Shown here piece by piece: positions 1 to 6,330 of a stretch of 9,235 nt of DNA. Position 1 is the first letter of the stretch. Each line of letters starts with the position of its first letter. The position numbers and the translations under genes were made by a program. The DNA comes from an uncultured Shinella sp. (GTDB lineage: Bacteria > Pseudomonadota > Alphaproteobacteria > Rhizobiales > Rhizobiaceae), in the NCBI RefSeq assembly GCF_946479415.1, contig NZ_CAMLFY010000152.1, positions 1 through 9,235 of the forward strand, written 5' to 3'. The notes beneath the pieces were generated by a model, which was given only the letters and a program-made list of their open reading frames with translations, did no database searches and had not been told where the DNA came from.

Positions 1-132
1 CTCGTGGGCGCGCGTCTCGTCGAGATCGGCGACGCAGACGGTGGCGCCCTCGCGCGCCATGATGCGCGCGCCGGCCCGGCCGATGCCGGAGCCCGCTCCG
101 GTGACGATGGCGACACGGTTCTTCAGGATCAT
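1..132 (-). CDS. Short-chain dehydrogenase/reductase (SDR), N-terminal 44 residues, cut by window edge
   Basis: The visible start of an NAD(P)-dependent SDR oxidoreductase. The first 44 residues contain the Rossmann glycine motif TGAGSGIG at residues 11-18, preceded by the hydrophobic strand VAIV, and an acidic residue (Asp36) at the end of the second strand. In this family an Asp there usually favours NAD(H) over NADP(H). The catalytic Ser-Tyr-Lys part lies outside the window, so the substrate is unknown. The ATG at 132 is supported by a GGGGAG Shine-Dalgarno at 146-141, 8 bases upstream, which overlaps the last codons of the upstream permease. The permease stop codon is only 5 bases before this start, so the two are almost certainly co-transcribed and probably translationally coupled. 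The context suggests an enzyme acting on the imported solute or its breakdown product; that is inference. Confidence 0.9.
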   Translation of the reverse strand, partial: MILKNRVAIVTGAGSGIGRAGARIMAREGATVCVADLDETRAHE

Positions 133-137
133 CGGTC

Positions 138-962
138 TCACTCCCCGGCAGGCGATTTCTGGGTTTTGTCCCGCATCAGAAGGCGGGAAATCAGGATGAG
201 CAGCAGAGAGGCGACCAGCACCATTGTGGCGATGGCGTTGACCTCCGGCGTCACGCCGCGACGGATCGAGGCGAAGACATAGATCGGCAGCGTGGTCTTC
301 GAGCCCGCGACGAAGAAGGCTACGATGAAATCGTCGAAGGAGAAGGTGAAGGCGAGCAGGAAGCCCGACAGCACCGACGGCAGGATCTGCGGCAGCACGA
401 TATCACGGAAGGTGGTGAGCGGCGTGGCATAGAGATCGGCGGAGGCTTCGACGATATCGCGTCCCAGCGTCGCGATGCGCGCCTTCACGATCATGGTGAC
501 GAGCGCCATCGTGAAGAGGCCGTGCGCGGCGATGATCGAGCCGTAGCCGAGGCCGAGCTGCGGCGGCTTTTCACCCGGCCAGAGCGCGGCGATGGCGGGA
601 TTGATGGCGCCGAAGACGGCTACCAGCGCCACCAGCGTCGCGATGCCGATGACGACGCCCGGCACGACGATGGCGGCGGCCAGCAGGCCGTCGAAGATCG
701 CGCGGGTGCGGGCGCCCAGGCGCTCCAGCCCCAGAGCGGCCATGGTGCCGAAGACTGCGGCGAGGGTGGCGCTGACCAGCGCGATGATCAGGCTGTTCTG
801 CAACGCGGTGACAAGGAACGGGTTGGCAAGCGCCTTGCCGTACCATTGCGCGGAGAAGCCGGTGAACTCGCTCGCATTGCGCCCCGCATTGAAGGAGAAC
901 AGCACGACCAGCGCGATCGGCGCATAAAGGAAGAGATAGACGGAGGTGATCAGCGCGCGCAT
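138..962 (-). CDS. ABC transporter inner-membrane permease, PotC-like (importer 1)
   Basis: A 274-residue permease of the binding-protein-dependent transport family, one of two membrane subunits of importer 1. Several hydrophobic helices are visible (for example residues 4-24, 56-77, 93-118, 141-160, 199-218 and 244-262), and the C-terminal ARDKT-type ending (RDKTQKS) resembles E. coli PotC. The cytoplasmic EAA loop that contacts the ATPase is at residues 172-191 (EASADLYATP...VLP); the usual Gly is Tyr178. A much longer open frame continues upstream in this frame to 1964, but that part overlaps the other permease gene and is not protein-like. The ATG at 962 gives a hydrophobic N-terminus and overlaps the upstream stop codon by one base (TGATG), a typical coupled arrangement. 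The family suggests polyamine or a related cationic solute; the actual substrate is not shown. Confidence 0.93.
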   Translation of the reverse strand: MRALITSVYLFLYAPIALVVLFSFNAGRNASEFTGFSAQWYGKALANPFLVTALQNSLIIALVSATLAAVFGTMAALGLERLGARTRAIFDGLLAAAIVVPGVVIGIATLVALVAVFGAINPAIAALWPGEKPPQLGLGYGSIIAAHGLFTMALVTMIVKARIATLGRDIVEASADLYATPLTTFRDIVLPQILPSVLSGFLLAFTFSFDDFIVAFFVAGSKTTLPIYVFASIRRGVTPEVNAIATMVLVASLLLILISRLLMRDKTQKSPAGE

Positions 963-1828
963 CAGATGAGATCCACCTGTCTGGTGCCCGATATGCGCCA
1001 GGCGATGCGCATGGCGACCATCAGCACCACCACGACGATGGCGACGAGCGTGACGGCAATCGCCGAGCCGAAGGGCCAGTTGCGCGATTGCAGGAAGAGA
1101 TCGACCAGCGCATTGCCGATGAAGAAGACCTTGCCGCCGCCGAGCAGCTGCGGAATGAGATATTCGCCGAGCAGCAGGATGGTCACCAGCGCGACGCCGG
1201 TCATGACGCCGGGCAGCGAGAGCGGCAGGGTCACCGAGAAGAAGGTCGAGACCGGCTTTGCGCCAAGATCGGCCGAGGCTTCGAGCAGGCGGCGGTCGAG
1301 TTTTTCGAGGCTGACATAGATCGGCATGATCATCAGCGGCAGGTAGCCGTAGACGATGCCGAGCAGCACGGCGCCCGGCGTGTTGAGCAGGCGTACATCC
1401 GCGACACCGATCATGTCGAGAAGGTTCGGAATGCCGCGCGAGCCGAGGATATACATCCAGGCATAGGTGCGCACGAGAAGGCTCGTCCAGAACGGTACGA
1501 CGACCAGCGAGACAAGCAGCAGCCGATGGCGCGGGCTCGCCTTGACGGCGAGATAATAGGCCGTGGGATAGGCGACGACCAGGCAGAAGAAGGCGCCAAC
1601 GGGGGCGAGCAGCAGGGTGTTCCAGTAGGCGGCGGAACGGGCCGGCAGGTTCGCATATTGCGCGAAGGTGAACGCCGCCTGATAGCCGCCCGCTGGTCCG
1701 CGCTCGCCGACGGAAAAGACCACCATCGCGATGAAGGGCAGCACGAGAAAGACGAACAGCCAGAGCGACGCCGGCGCCAGCAGCGCGGTCGTCACAAGCC
1801 GTCTTTTCGTCGTCATCGTCAGGGGCAT
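962..1828 (-). CDS. ABC transporter inner-membrane permease, PotB-like (importer 1)
   Basis: A 288-residue permease, the partner of the PotC-like subunit downstream. It has an N-terminal hydrophobic helix (residues 11-39) and further helices near 70-96, 102-128, 152-172, 207-227 and 254-278. The EAA loop is canonical at residues 183-202: EASADLGA followed by a distal LP. The segment VPFWTSLLVRTYAW at residues 111-124 is typical of PotB-type proteins. The start at 1828 is preferred over the in-frame ATG at 1816 because AGGA lies at 1840-1837, 8 bases ahead, whereas the second ATG has no visible Shine-Dalgarno. The gene is separated from the upstream binding-protein gene by 279 bases of palindromic repeats, so its mRNA level may be uncoupled from that gene. 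Its stop overlaps the next start. Confidence 0.93.
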   Translation of the reverse strand: MPLTMTTKRRLVTTALLAPASLWLFVFLVLPFIAMVVFSVGERGPAGGYQAAFTFAQYANLPARSAAYWNTLLLAPVGAFFCLVVAYPTAYYLAVKASPRHRLLLVSLVVVPFWTSLLVRTYAWMYILGSRGIPNLLDMIGVADVRLLNTPGAVLLGIVYGYLPLMIMPIYVSLEKLDRRLLEASADLGAKPVSTFFSVTLPLSLPGVMTGVALVTILLLGEYLIPQLLGGGKVFFIGNALVDLFLQSRNWPFGSAIAVTLVAIVVVVLMVAMRIAWRISGTRQVDLI

Positions 1829-1860
1829 CAGATTGATCCTGTTGGCAATTGCGAGGGTTG

Positions 1861-1909
1861 CCCCTCATCCGGCCTGCCGGCCACCTTCTCCCCGCAAGCG
1901 GGGAGAAGG
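1861..1909. repeat. Rhizobial-type intergenic palindromic repeat (RIME-like)
   Basis: A GC-rich palindromic unit in the gap between the binding-protein and permease genes. A smaller dyad (CCGG-CCTG-CCGG, 1869-1880) is followed by a perfect 12-bp hairpin, CCTTCTCCCCGC at 1884-1895 and its complement at 1898-1909, with a 2-base loop. The layout (CCCCTCATCC start, then the CCTTCTCCCCGC hairpin) resembles the intergenic mosaic elements known to be abundant in Rhizobiaceae; I assign this from memory of the pattern, not from a search. There is no U-tract after the stem on either strand, so it is not a simple terminator. Confidence 0.7.
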
Positions 1910-1929
1910 AAATTCGGAGCGTAGGGCTC

Positions 1930-2085
1930 ACCCCCCTCTGCCCTGCCGGGCATCTCCCCCTCAAGGGGGGAGATCGGCAGGACGTGGCCTCTCCGCCTTA
2001 GGCGGCAGCGTCAGAGACGGGCGAAACGGCGCCCCATCCAATCTCCCCCCTTGCGGGGGAGATGCCCGGCAGGGCAGAGGGGGGT
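1930..2085. repeat. Long inverted repeat: 45-base arms, 1 mismatch, 66-base loop
   Basis: The sequence at 1930-1974 and the reverse complement of 2041-2085 agree at 44 of 45 positions. Each arm is itself made of two small hairpins: TGCCC-TGCC-GGGCA (1939-1952) and ATCTCCCCC...GGGGGAGAT (1952-1974 in the left arm, 2041-2063 in the right). The 66-base spacer carries another hairpin, CCGCC-TTA-GGCGG (1993-2005). As RNA this would make an extremely stable structure just downstream of the binding-protein stop codon (2108) in the direction of transcription. It looks like two copies of a rhizobial intergenic repeat in opposite orientation. By analogy with REP elements in E. coli sugar-transport operons it could protect the upstream mRNA or attenuate transcription into the permeases; that is inference. 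Confidence 0.85.
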
Positions 2086-2107
2086 ATCACACCCGAAACG
2101 GTCTCCA

Positions 2108-3268
2108 CTACGCCGACTTGAACCGTGCCATCAGCTCGGCGCGTGCCGGATCCGTCAGGGTCACGGCGGCGCCGAATTCCAGTGGGGTGAGCGCTGCTTC
2201 GTCCGGATAGACGATCTTGTTGCCGGTGACCTCTGCGGGCAGCAGTGCGAGAACGCGGCTGTCGGTCGTCGGCGCGCCGTTGGCGATGTGCTCCTTCACG
2301 GCGTTCGCCGGATCCATCAGGAAGTTGAGCAGCGCATAGCCGGCCGGCTTGTTGGCCGCGCTCTTCGGGATCGCATAGAAATCCGACCAGATCTCGCCGC
2401 CATCGGTGCCGAGCACGAACTGGATTTCCGGGATGTCGCGATTGAGCTGTGCGCCGTCATTGGTCCAGCACATGGTCATCCAGGCATCGGTGGCGCGCAT
2501 CGAGGGCTGGTAGTCGCTGTTGATGGCGTAGAGATGCGGCTTGACCTTGATCAGCAGTTCCTCGGCCTTGGCGAGCTCTTCCGGCTTGATGGAATTGAAC
2601 GAGAAGCCGAGCGAGACCAGCGCATTGCCGATGGTGGTGAGCTGGTAGTCGTGCACCATGGCACGGCCGGTGGCCTCGCCCTGCGCGACCTCGAAGAAGT
2701 CCTTCCAGCTGGTGACCTTCGACTTCACCTTGTCGGAATTGACGGCGATGCCCGTCGTGCCCCAGTTCTTCGGCAGGGCAAACACCTTGCCGTCAACCGT
2801 GCCCTCATTGGTGAAGCGGGTGTTCTGGGTCTTCTGGTCGAAGTTCGGCACCTTGGAAAGGTCGATCGGCTCGATCAGATCGAGGCCCGCATAGGTGGAG
2901 ATGGTGTAGTTCGTCGGCACGAACAGGTCCCAACCGGTGCCGCCGGCCTGGAGCTTGGCCAGCATTTCCTCGTTCGAGCCGAAGACGTTGACTTCGACGG
3001 CAACGCCCGTGGCGGCCGTGAAGGCTTCGAAGGTTGCGGGATCGTGGTAGTTCGGCCAGGTCGCCAGCGACATGGTGGAGCCCAGGTCTTCGGCATAGGC
3101 CGGCGAGGCGAGGAAGCCGGGCTGGCGGGCGAGCACGGCCGCGGCAAGGCCGAGGCCGGTGATGCCGAGGAAGTGGCGGCGGCTGACGGAGCCACGTTTC
3201 AGCCGCATGAATTCGTCCGTTAAATCACGGGCGCTGATCGGGGCATTCTCTCTGAACCATTTCGACAT
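2108..3268 (-). CDS. Periplasmic solute-binding protein, PotD/PotF-like, Tat-exported (importer 1)
   Basis: A 386-residue extracellular solute-binding protein that captures the substrate for importer 1. It has a twin-arginine signal: SRRHFLG at residues 29-35, a hydrophobic core (about 36-48), and an A-Y-A cleavage site at 57-59. The n-region is unusually long, 28 residues. Compared by memory with E. coli PotD, pocket positions recognisable by local motif are W71, T119 and Y121 (VPTNY), D207, W268 (MCW), and W294/D296 (EIWSD). The carboxylate matching PotD Asp257 is thus kept, while the position of PotD Glu171 appears to be Leu. This supports an amine-type ligand but not specifically spermidine. 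The ATG at 3268 has AAGGGA 8 bases upstream; a GTG one codon earlier (3271) would leave only 5. It lies 38 bases downstream of the ATPase gene, in the same operon. Confidence 0.93.
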   Translation of the reverse strand: MSKWFRENAPISARDLTDEFMRLKRGSVSRRHFLGITGLGLAAAVLARQPGFLASPAYAEDLGSTMSLATWPNYHDPATFEAFTAATGVAVEVNVFGSNEEMLAKLQAGGTGWDLFVPTNYTISTYAGLDLIEPIDLSKVPNFDQKTQNTRFTNEGTVDGKVFALPKNWGTTGIAVNSDKVKSKVTSWKDFFEVAQGEATGRAMVHDYQLTTIGNALVSLGFSFNSIKPEELAKAEELLIKVKPHLYAINSDYQPSMRATDAWMTMCWTNDGAQLNRDIPEIQFVLGTDGGEIWSDFYAIPKSAANKPAGYALLNFLMDPANAVKEHIANGAPTTDSRVLALLPAEVTGNKIVYPDEAALTPLEFGAAVTLTDPARAELMARFKSA

Positions 3269-3306
3269 CACACTGTTCCCTTGTTGTTGTGACGGGCCTG
3301 TTTCCC

Positions 3307-4380
3307 TCAGGCCGGAAAGATATGCGCTGTACCGGGATCGAAGCTTATTGCGACCCGCTCGCCCGGCGCGACGAGGTCGTTTTGTGTCTGGCGTTCGGCA
3401 GTGACGAGCATGTCGCCCAGGCCGTCGATGGCGATGGAATATTCGGCGGCGGAGCCGAGGAAGATGCGGTGCGTGACGGTGCCTTCCAGCGTCGCCGCAT
3501 TGCCCGTTCCCCGCGACAGGCGGATCGCCTCGGGACGAAGCGCCACCGTGACCGCGCCGGGGGCGAGATCGTTGCGGGACACGGGGAGCGCCGCGCCGTT
3601 GCCGAGCCTGATAGTACCGCCCGCTTCCAGCGTGCCATCGAAGCGGTTCGTCTTGCCGACGAAATCGGCGACGAAGAGGTCTGCCGGGCGGTCGTAGACC
3701 TCCTGCGGCGTGGCGAGCTGGCGGATGCGGCCGGCACTCATCACGCAGACGAGGTCGCTCATCGACAGCGCCTCTTCCTGATCATGCGTGACGAGCACGA
3801 AGGTGATGCCGAGATCGCGCTGCAGGGTCTGCAACTCGATCTGCATGGCGGTGCGCAGCTTCTTGTCGAGTGCGGCGAGCGGCTCGTCGAGCAAGAGCAC
3901 GGAGGGCTTGTTGACCAGTGCGCGGGCAAGCGCCACGCGCTGCTGCTGGCCGCCGGACATTTCATGGATGCGCCGCTTGGCGAAGCCCGACAGGCGGACC
4001 ATTTCGAGCGCCTCGCCGACCCTGCGGGATATCTCCGCTGCCGGCAGTTTCGGCCGCAGCTGCTTCAAGCCATAGGCGACGTTCTTCTCCACGTCGAAAT
4101 GCGGGAAAAGCGCATATTGCTGGAAGACCATGTTGACCGGGCGGCGATAGGCCGGCACGCCATTGGCGACCTTGCCCGCGATCAACACCTCGCCCTCGCT
4201 CGGCTGCTCGAAACCGCCGATCATGCGCAGACATGTCGTCTTGCCGCAGCCGGAGGGGCCGAGCAGGGCGACGAAGGCGCCTTTCGGCACCGTGAGATTG
4301 ATGTTGGAGACCGCGGTCACCGCGCCATAGCGCTTGGTCACCGAACGGAACTCGATGTCGTTCGTTGGGGCGGATATCAC
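3307..4380 (-). CDS. ABC transporter ATP-binding protein, PotA-like (importer 1)
   Basis: A 357-residue ATPase that powers importer 1. All nucleotide-binding motifs are intact: Walker A GPSGCGKTT (41-49), Q-loop Gln87, signature MSGGQQQ (141-147), Walker B VLLLDE (161-166), D-loop ALD (170-172) and switch His199 in LVTHDQEEA. The C-terminal third (about 236-357) is the TOBE-type regulatory domain usual in PotA/MalK-like ATPases. The start is a GTG at 4380 with AGGGA 6 bases upstream. An in-frame ATG at 4443 would add 21 Arg/Pro-rich residues that do not resemble the family and would cover the Shine-Dalgarno, so it is rejected. It is the first gene of its operon and diverges from the LuxR-type regulator. 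The order ATPase, binding protein, permease, permease is that of polyamine-type operons. Confidence 0.94.
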   Translation of the reverse strand: MISAPTNDIEFRSVTKRYGAVTAVSNINLTVPKGAFVALLGPSGCGKTTCLRMIGGFEQPSEGEVLIAGKVANGVPAYRRPVNMVFQQYALFPHFDVEKNVAYGLKQLRPKLPAAEISRRVGEALEMVRLSGFAKRRIHEMSGGQQQRVALARALVNKPSVLLLDEPLAALDKKLRTAMQIELQTLQRDLGITFVLVTHDQEEALSMSDLVCVMSAGRIRQLATPQEVYDRPADLFVADFVGKTNRFDGTLEAGGTIRLGNGAALPVSRNDLAPGAVTVALRPEAIRLSRGTGNAATLEGTVTHRIFLGSAAEYSIAIDGLGDMLVTAERQTQNDLVAPGERVAISFDPGTAHIFPA

Positions 4381-4575
4381 GTCTGTTCCCTGCGGTTGTT
4401 GGTCTCTGGGCGCTCTGTGTCGCCTTGGCCACCGTCTTCCCAAAGCTAGTCATCCGCTGGCGGGTTGGTATATACCCCGAGAGAGGTATTTTATCCGTAA
4501 ATTGGCTGTGGAAGGAGTATATCCGAGCCGCGGTGGTCAATACCTCCTGCGGGAAAATCGGGGGGCGAAAACGCC
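4381..4575. promoter_or_regulatory. Divergent promoter region between importer 1 and the LuxR-type regulator
   Basis: This 195-base gap must hold the start signals for both the leftward transport operon and the rightward regulator. It is visibly more A/T-rich in the middle (about 4465-4525) than the genes around it. A weak candidate promoter for the regulator is TTGGTA (4465-4470), a 16-base spacer, then TATTTT (4487-4492), matching 4 of 6 consensus bases in each box. For the leftward operon I found TTGACC (minus strand, 4539-4534), but no well-spaced -10 box. Confidence in the region being regulatory is high from its position; confidence in the exact boxes is low. Confidence 0.6.
4467..4546. 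promoter_or_regulatory. Cluster of GGTAT/ATACC half-sites, candidate operator
   Basis: A perfect 10-bp palindrome, GGTATATACC, lies at 4467-4476. A further GGTAT is at 4485-4489 within GAGGTATT (4483-4490), and ATACC at 4540-4544 within AATACCTC (4539-4546). GAGGTATT and AATACCTC are exact reverse complements. Four copies of one 5-base half-site in 80 bases, in the gap between a regulator and its likely target, suggest the binding site of the adjacent LuxR-type protein. The palindrome overlaps the candidate -35 box of the regulator gene, which would fit autoregulation. No footprint or comparative support is available here. Confidence 0.4.
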
Positions 4576-5373
4576 ATGCGGGTCGATTTCACGGCATTTT
4601 TCCGGGCGCTTGCCGATTGGACCAGCGGTTCGGAGCGGTCCGACCGTCAAACGGGCGAAACCCTGCTGGCCATGATGCATGCGCTGGTGCGTTTCGACGA
4701 CATCGTCATTTTCGCCTATCGCGACAAGGCGCGGCCGATCGACCTGTTCAGCACCTTCGAGGCCGAAGACCACAATATCTTCGTGACGCTCTACCAGGCC
4801 GGTCCCTACCTGCTCGATCCGTTCTTCCACACCACGCGCGCCGGCCGCTCCGGTGTTTTCCGCATGCGCGAGCTCGCGCCCGACCGCTTCTTCTCGAGCG
4901 AATATTATCGCACCTACTACTCGCAGACCCGCCTTGCGGAAGAGCTCGGCTTCTTCGTGCCGGTGGCGGATGGCGTTACGGTGGTGGTGTCGCTGATGCG
5001 CCGCGAAAAGACCGGTGTTTTTCCCGCACAGGAATTCGTGCTGCTCAACGATGCCGAACCCTTCGTCGCCGCCTTCGTGCGGCAGGCCTGGAGTGATCTC
5101 GCCCGGCGCTTCGCCGAGACGGGGCAGGGGCGTGGCCGGCGCAGCGAGCCGGTCAGCGAGGCCGATAAGGTGTGGCGCAAGCTCAACCTCACCGATCGCG
5201 AGGCCTCGATCATCGAGCTGGTGCTGCAGGGCCATTCCTCGGAATCGATCGGCCTCAAGCTCGACATCTCCACCGGCACGGTGAAGGTCCACCGGCGCAA
5301 CGTCTACCGCAAGCTCGGCATCTCCTCACAGATCCAGCTTCTGTCGATCTATCTGAAGAATATTCAGGGGTAG
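4576..5373 (+). CDS. LuxR-family transcriptional regulator (solo, divergent from importer 1)
   Basis: A 265-residue DNA-binding regulator. The C-terminal GerE/LuxR helix-turn-helix spans about residues 203-262: LTDREASIIELVLQG, then IS-TGTVKVHRRNVYRKL (recognition helix about 232-247). The N-terminal half (1-170) has no phosphoacceptor receiver motif, so it is not a NarL-type response regulator. By eye it can be laid on the autoinducer-binding domain of TraR: F69-x-x-x-Y73 against W57/Y61, D81-P82 against D70-P71, and G125-F-F-V-P against G113-I-T-I-P. The alignment is manual and distant. Residues 178-200 look like a linker. The ATG at 4576 has only a weak GGGGGG upstream (10 bases away). It is transcribed away from the transporter operon and probably controls it. 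The ligand is unknown and no synthase gene is visible. Confidence 0.9.
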   Translation: MRVDFTAFFRALADWTSGSERSDRQTGETLLAMMHALVRFDDIVIFAYRDKARPIDLFSTFEAEDHNIFVTLYQAGPYLLDPFFHTTRAGRSGVFRMRELAPDRFFSSEYYRTYYSQTRLAEELGFFVPVADGVTVVVSLMRREKTGVFPAQEFVLLNDAEPFVAAFVRQAWSDLARRFAETGQGRGRRSEPVSEADKVWRKLNLTDREASIIELVLQGHSSESIGLKLDISTGTVKVHRRNVYRKLGISSQIQLLSIYLKNIQG

Positions 5374-5406
5374 GGCTGCGGCAGTGGCGGCTGCAAGGCG
5401 GGGTTG

Positions 5407-5437
5407 GAAAAGAAAAGCCCGGCATCACTGCCGGGCT
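5407..5437 (-). terminator. Rho-independent terminator for ribH (possibly bidirectional)
   Basis: A perfect 9-bp stem AGCCCGGCA/TGCCGGGCT (5416-5424 with 5429-5437) and a TCAC loop. On the minus strand it is followed at once by TTTTCTTTTCC, a proper U-tract, so it best terminates ribH, whose stop codon is about 70 bases upstream. On the plus strand the T-run comes only 9 bases after the stem (5447-5450), so termination of the LuxR gene here is possible but weaker. Confidence 0.85.
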
Positions 5438-5504
5438 CTGCGAGTCTTTTCAACGGTTTGCCGCCCAATCCTTGCGAATTGATTTCGGCCGTTCACACAT
5501 CGAT

Positions 5505-6072
<568 letters not shown>

Positions 6073-6211
6073 GCTCTCTTCCATCCGGACTGTAACCGTC
6101 GGCCCCGGCATCGCACCGGATCTGCTGACCCTTCCATTTGCGGAAGGCGCTTGCGGGCTCCCGGATCGCTCCGGATACCGCCGGTGGGGAGTTTCGCCCC
6201 GCCCTGAGAAC
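6073..6211 (-). ncRNA. FMN riboswitch aptamer (RFN element) controlling ribH
   Basis: On the minus strand the conserved RFN blocks occur in order: AGGGCGGGG then CCCCACCGGCGGTA near the 5' end, GAGCCCGC in the middle, GATCCGGTG, and GCCGACGG-TTACAGTCCGGAT near the 3' end. The closing P1 helix is GTTCTC (6211-6206) with GAGAGC (6078-6073). An extra variable stem CCTTCC/GGAAGG is visible around 6130-6146. FMN binding to this class of RNA normally represses the downstream riboflavin gene, here ribH 91 bases further on. Identification rests on the conserved core, which is unmistakable. Confidence 0.96.
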
Positions 6212-6217
6212 GATGGA

Positions 6218-6246
6218 AGATTAACGAGCAATCGCCCGCGGATCAA
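6218..6246 (-). promoter_or_regulatory. Candidate promoter of the riboswitch-ribH unit
   Basis: On the minus strand TTGATC (6246-6241) and TAATCT (6223-6218) are separated by exactly 17 bases. Matches to consensus are 4 of 6 and 3 of 6. Transcription would begin at about 6211, the first base of the riboswitch P1 helix. The -35 box and spacer lie inside the perfect dyad at 6232-6258. Spacing and position are persuasive; the box sequences are weak. Confidence 0.35.
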
Positions 6247-6258
6247 ATCCGCGGGCGA
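6232..6258. repeat. Perfect 12-bp dyad overlapping the candidate ribH promoter
   Basis: TCGCCCGCGGAT at 6232-6243 and its exact complement at 6247-6258 with a CAA loop. As RNA it is a strong hairpin; as DNA it is an operator-like palindrome. On the minus strand it is followed by TTGCTCGTTAAT, a poor U-tract, so at best it is a weak terminator for importer 2 transcripts coming from the right. Confidence 0.6.
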
Positions 6259-6284
6259 CGCAAAAACGGCAATTCACGACAGAT

Positions 6285-6314
6285 TTTTCCAAGTCTCGGG
6301 AAAGACTTGGAAAA
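6285..6314. repeat. Perfect 12-bp dyad with A/T outer ends
   Basis: TTTTCCAAGTCT at 6285-6296 and its exact complement at 6303-6314 with a 6-base loop (CGGGAA). Because the 3' arm ends in AAAA on both strands, it lacks the U-tract of an intrinsic terminator. It may be a protein-binding palindrome or an RNA stability hairpin at the end of the importer 2 transcript. Confidence 0.6.
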
Positions 6315-6330
6315 TGTTCGTTTTTGCTAC

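Noticed and set aside
522..1319. Long plus-strand open frames opposite the importer 1 permeases (also 1088-1924, 2051-3223 and 3289-4449)
   Set aside because: They are antisense to clearly conserved minus-strand genes, have low-complexity Arg/Gly/Asp/Glu-rich translations without any family motif, and are expected in GC-rich coding DNA.
963..1964. An N-terminal extension fusing 334 extra residues onto the PotC-like permease
   Set aside because: The extension overlaps the PotB-like permease in another frame and runs into the intergenic repeat; its translation is Arg-rich and not membrane-like, while the ATG at 962 gives a normal 274-residue permease.
1861..2085. Insertion sequence or CRISPR array in the repeat-rich gap
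   Set aside because: There is no transposase frame, no target-site duplication I can see, and no regular repeat-spacer periodicity; the elements are short intergenic palindromes.
4381..4443. In-frame ATG at 4443 as the start of the importer 1 ATPase
   Set aside because: It adds an Arg/Pro-rich 21-residue leader that does not resemble the family and would place the good AGGGA Shine-Dalgarno inside the coding region; the GTG at 4380 has that site at proper distance.
4411..4446. Sigma-54 promoter for importer 1 (GG-N10-GC on the minus strand)
   Set aside because: Only the two dinucleotides match; the surrounding TGGCAC and TTGCA-type context is absent, so it is no better than chance in this GC-rich region.
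6285..6314. Intrinsic terminator
   Set aside because: The T-run is on the 5' side of the stem and the A-run on the 3' side on both strands, so there is no U-tract after the hairpin.
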